Shown: in pieces, positions 63,666 through 64,000 of the stretch
Numbering within the stretch: the stretch's first letter is position 1
Layout of the letters: every line of letters begins with the position of its first letter
Source of the DNA: Arthrobacter globiformis
GTDB taxonomy: Bacteria > Actinomycetota > Actinomycetes > Actinomycetales > Micrococcaceae
Assembly: GCF_030818015.1 (NCBI RefSeq)
Contig: NZ_JAUSZX010000001.1
Span: 3,534,001 to 3,598,000, forward strand
Reading direction: 5' to 3'
Length of the DNA: 64,000 nucleotides
Position numbers and translations under genes: made by a program
Notes under the pieces: generated by a model
What the model was told of the DNA's origin: nothing
Seen by the model: the letters and a program-made list of their open reading frames with translations, nothing else
Database searches by the model: none

Positions 63666-64000
63666 TCAGTAGACGGGTTTCTGCGGCTCCACGTCCCGCA
63701 CCCAGGCGAGGATGCCGCCGTCGAGATGGCTGACGCGCTGGTAGCCGGCCTTCCGGGCGGCGGCCAGCACGGCGGCCGACCGTGTCCCGGCCTTGCAGTG
63801 AAACACGATGTCTTTGTCCTGCGGCAGCTCGCCCCAGGCCTCGCCGGAGAGGATGCGCCCCTGCGGGATCAGCACGGAGCCATCGATCCGGACAATGTCG
63901 TGCTCCCCCGCTTCACGCACGTCCACCAGGTCGAAGTCCTTCAGCCCGGCCTGCCGCGAGGCCAGCATCGTGGCCAGCTGCGTGGCCGTCACGGTGTGCT
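63666..64000 (-). CDS. Rhodanese-domain C-terminus of a MoeZ/MoeB-type sulfurtransferase, 5' part outside window
   Basis: The open frame reaches the window edge without a stop; a GTG at 63992 could start a 108-aa protein, but the sequence matches the C-terminal rhodanese of MoeZ-type ThiS/MoaD activating enzymes: DFDLVDVREAGEHDIVRIDGSVLIPQGRI, active cysteine in VFHCKAGTRSAAV, and HLDGGILAWVRDVEPQKPVY end. Those enzymes charge sulfur-carrier proteins for molybdopterin, thiamine or cysteine synthesis. Being the tail of a larger protein is preferred over a stand-alone rhodanese. Confidence 0.8.
   Translation of the reverse strand, partial: HTVTATQLATMLASRQAGLKDFDLVDVREAGEHDIVRIDGSVLIPQGRILSGEAWGELPQDKDIVFHCKAGTRSAAVLAAARKAGYQRVSHLDGGILAWVRDVEPQKPVY

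Noticed and set aside
1..64000. CRISPR arrays, insertion sequences, prophage or integrative element boundaries
   Set aside because: No regularly spaced repeats, transposase, integrase or att-like duplication at the tRNA genes; the tRNA duplication is two whole genes with separate terminators.

Overview
The window is chromosomal DNA from a high-GC actinobacterium. It is most likely a member of the Micrococcaceae close to Arthrobacter/Pseudarthrobacter; this is an inference from composition, gene content and gene order, not from a 16S gene. Supporting signs are AdnA/AdnB recombination nucleases, UvrD2 with an HRDC tail, a SigK/RskA-type sigma/anti-sigma pair, a mycothiol-type PIG-L deacetylase beside EtfBA, frequent GTG and TTG starts, many ATGA/GTGA overlaps, and the coproporphyrin-dependent haem route. 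I see no insertion sequence, phage, CRISPR array or rRNA.

Layout. 1-5.3 kb: a peptide/nickel-type ABC importer on the minus strand (the ATPase gene runs off the left edge). 5.5-10.6 kb: mnmA, a frameshifted FAD oxidoreductase, a cysteine desulfurase, a Cys-rich SufR-like regulator and a DoxX membrane protein. 10.6-14.6 kb: a lipoprotein, a J-domain protein, trmL, and the sigK-rskA pair behind a SigK-like promoter. 14.6-19.1 kb: etfB-etfA-PIG-L deacetylase and an HtrA protease. 19.4-24.7 kb: a TPM-domain membrane protein with a PspA homologue, a photolyase carrying an internal deletion, and an orphan cytochrome b. 24.8-25.2 kb: two tandem initiator tRNA genes. 25.3-44.0 kb: UPF0182, a PDZ/Lon-like protease, a zincin-like protein, a YgjP-type metallopeptidase, uvrD2, nudC, a degenerate phosphotransferase, adnB, adnA (frameshifted) and an alkyltransferase-like protein; as I recall it, this block is shared in order with Mycobacterium tuberculosis Rv3193c-Rv3204. 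44.2-47.6 kb: a DnaQ-like exonuclease and a polar amino acid ABC importer. 47.7-60.5 kb: a haem cluster. 60.6-64 kb: a Tat-signal protein coupled to an unusual multicopper oxidase, then the C-terminal end of a MoeZ-type sulfurtransferase.

How the genes work together. The haem cluster holds every enzyme from glutamyl-tRNA to haem b by the coproporphyrin route: hemA, hemL, hemB, hemC, hemD, hemE, cgoX, cpfC and chdC. Two non-haem genes sit inside it: an LLM flavin oxidoreductase and a Ser/Pro-rich exported protein. Cysteine desulfurase and MnmA together supply tRNA wobble 2-thiolation.

The most interesting signal is a shared operator-like element, TTCTAAA-N15-TTTAGAA. It lies upstream of the FAD oxidoreductase (6798-6826) and doxX (10141-10169), and a degenerate copy lies in front of the regulator gene itself (10102-10130). 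The regulator has four evenly spaced C-terminal cysteines, as in the Fe-S repressor SufR. I propose a small redox or Fe-S responsive regulon. Other notable points are the exact SigK-type promoter before sigK, three independently broken reading frames (oxidoreductase, photolyase, adnA), a multicopper oxidase with its copper motifs in reversed order, and a probable leaderless hemA.
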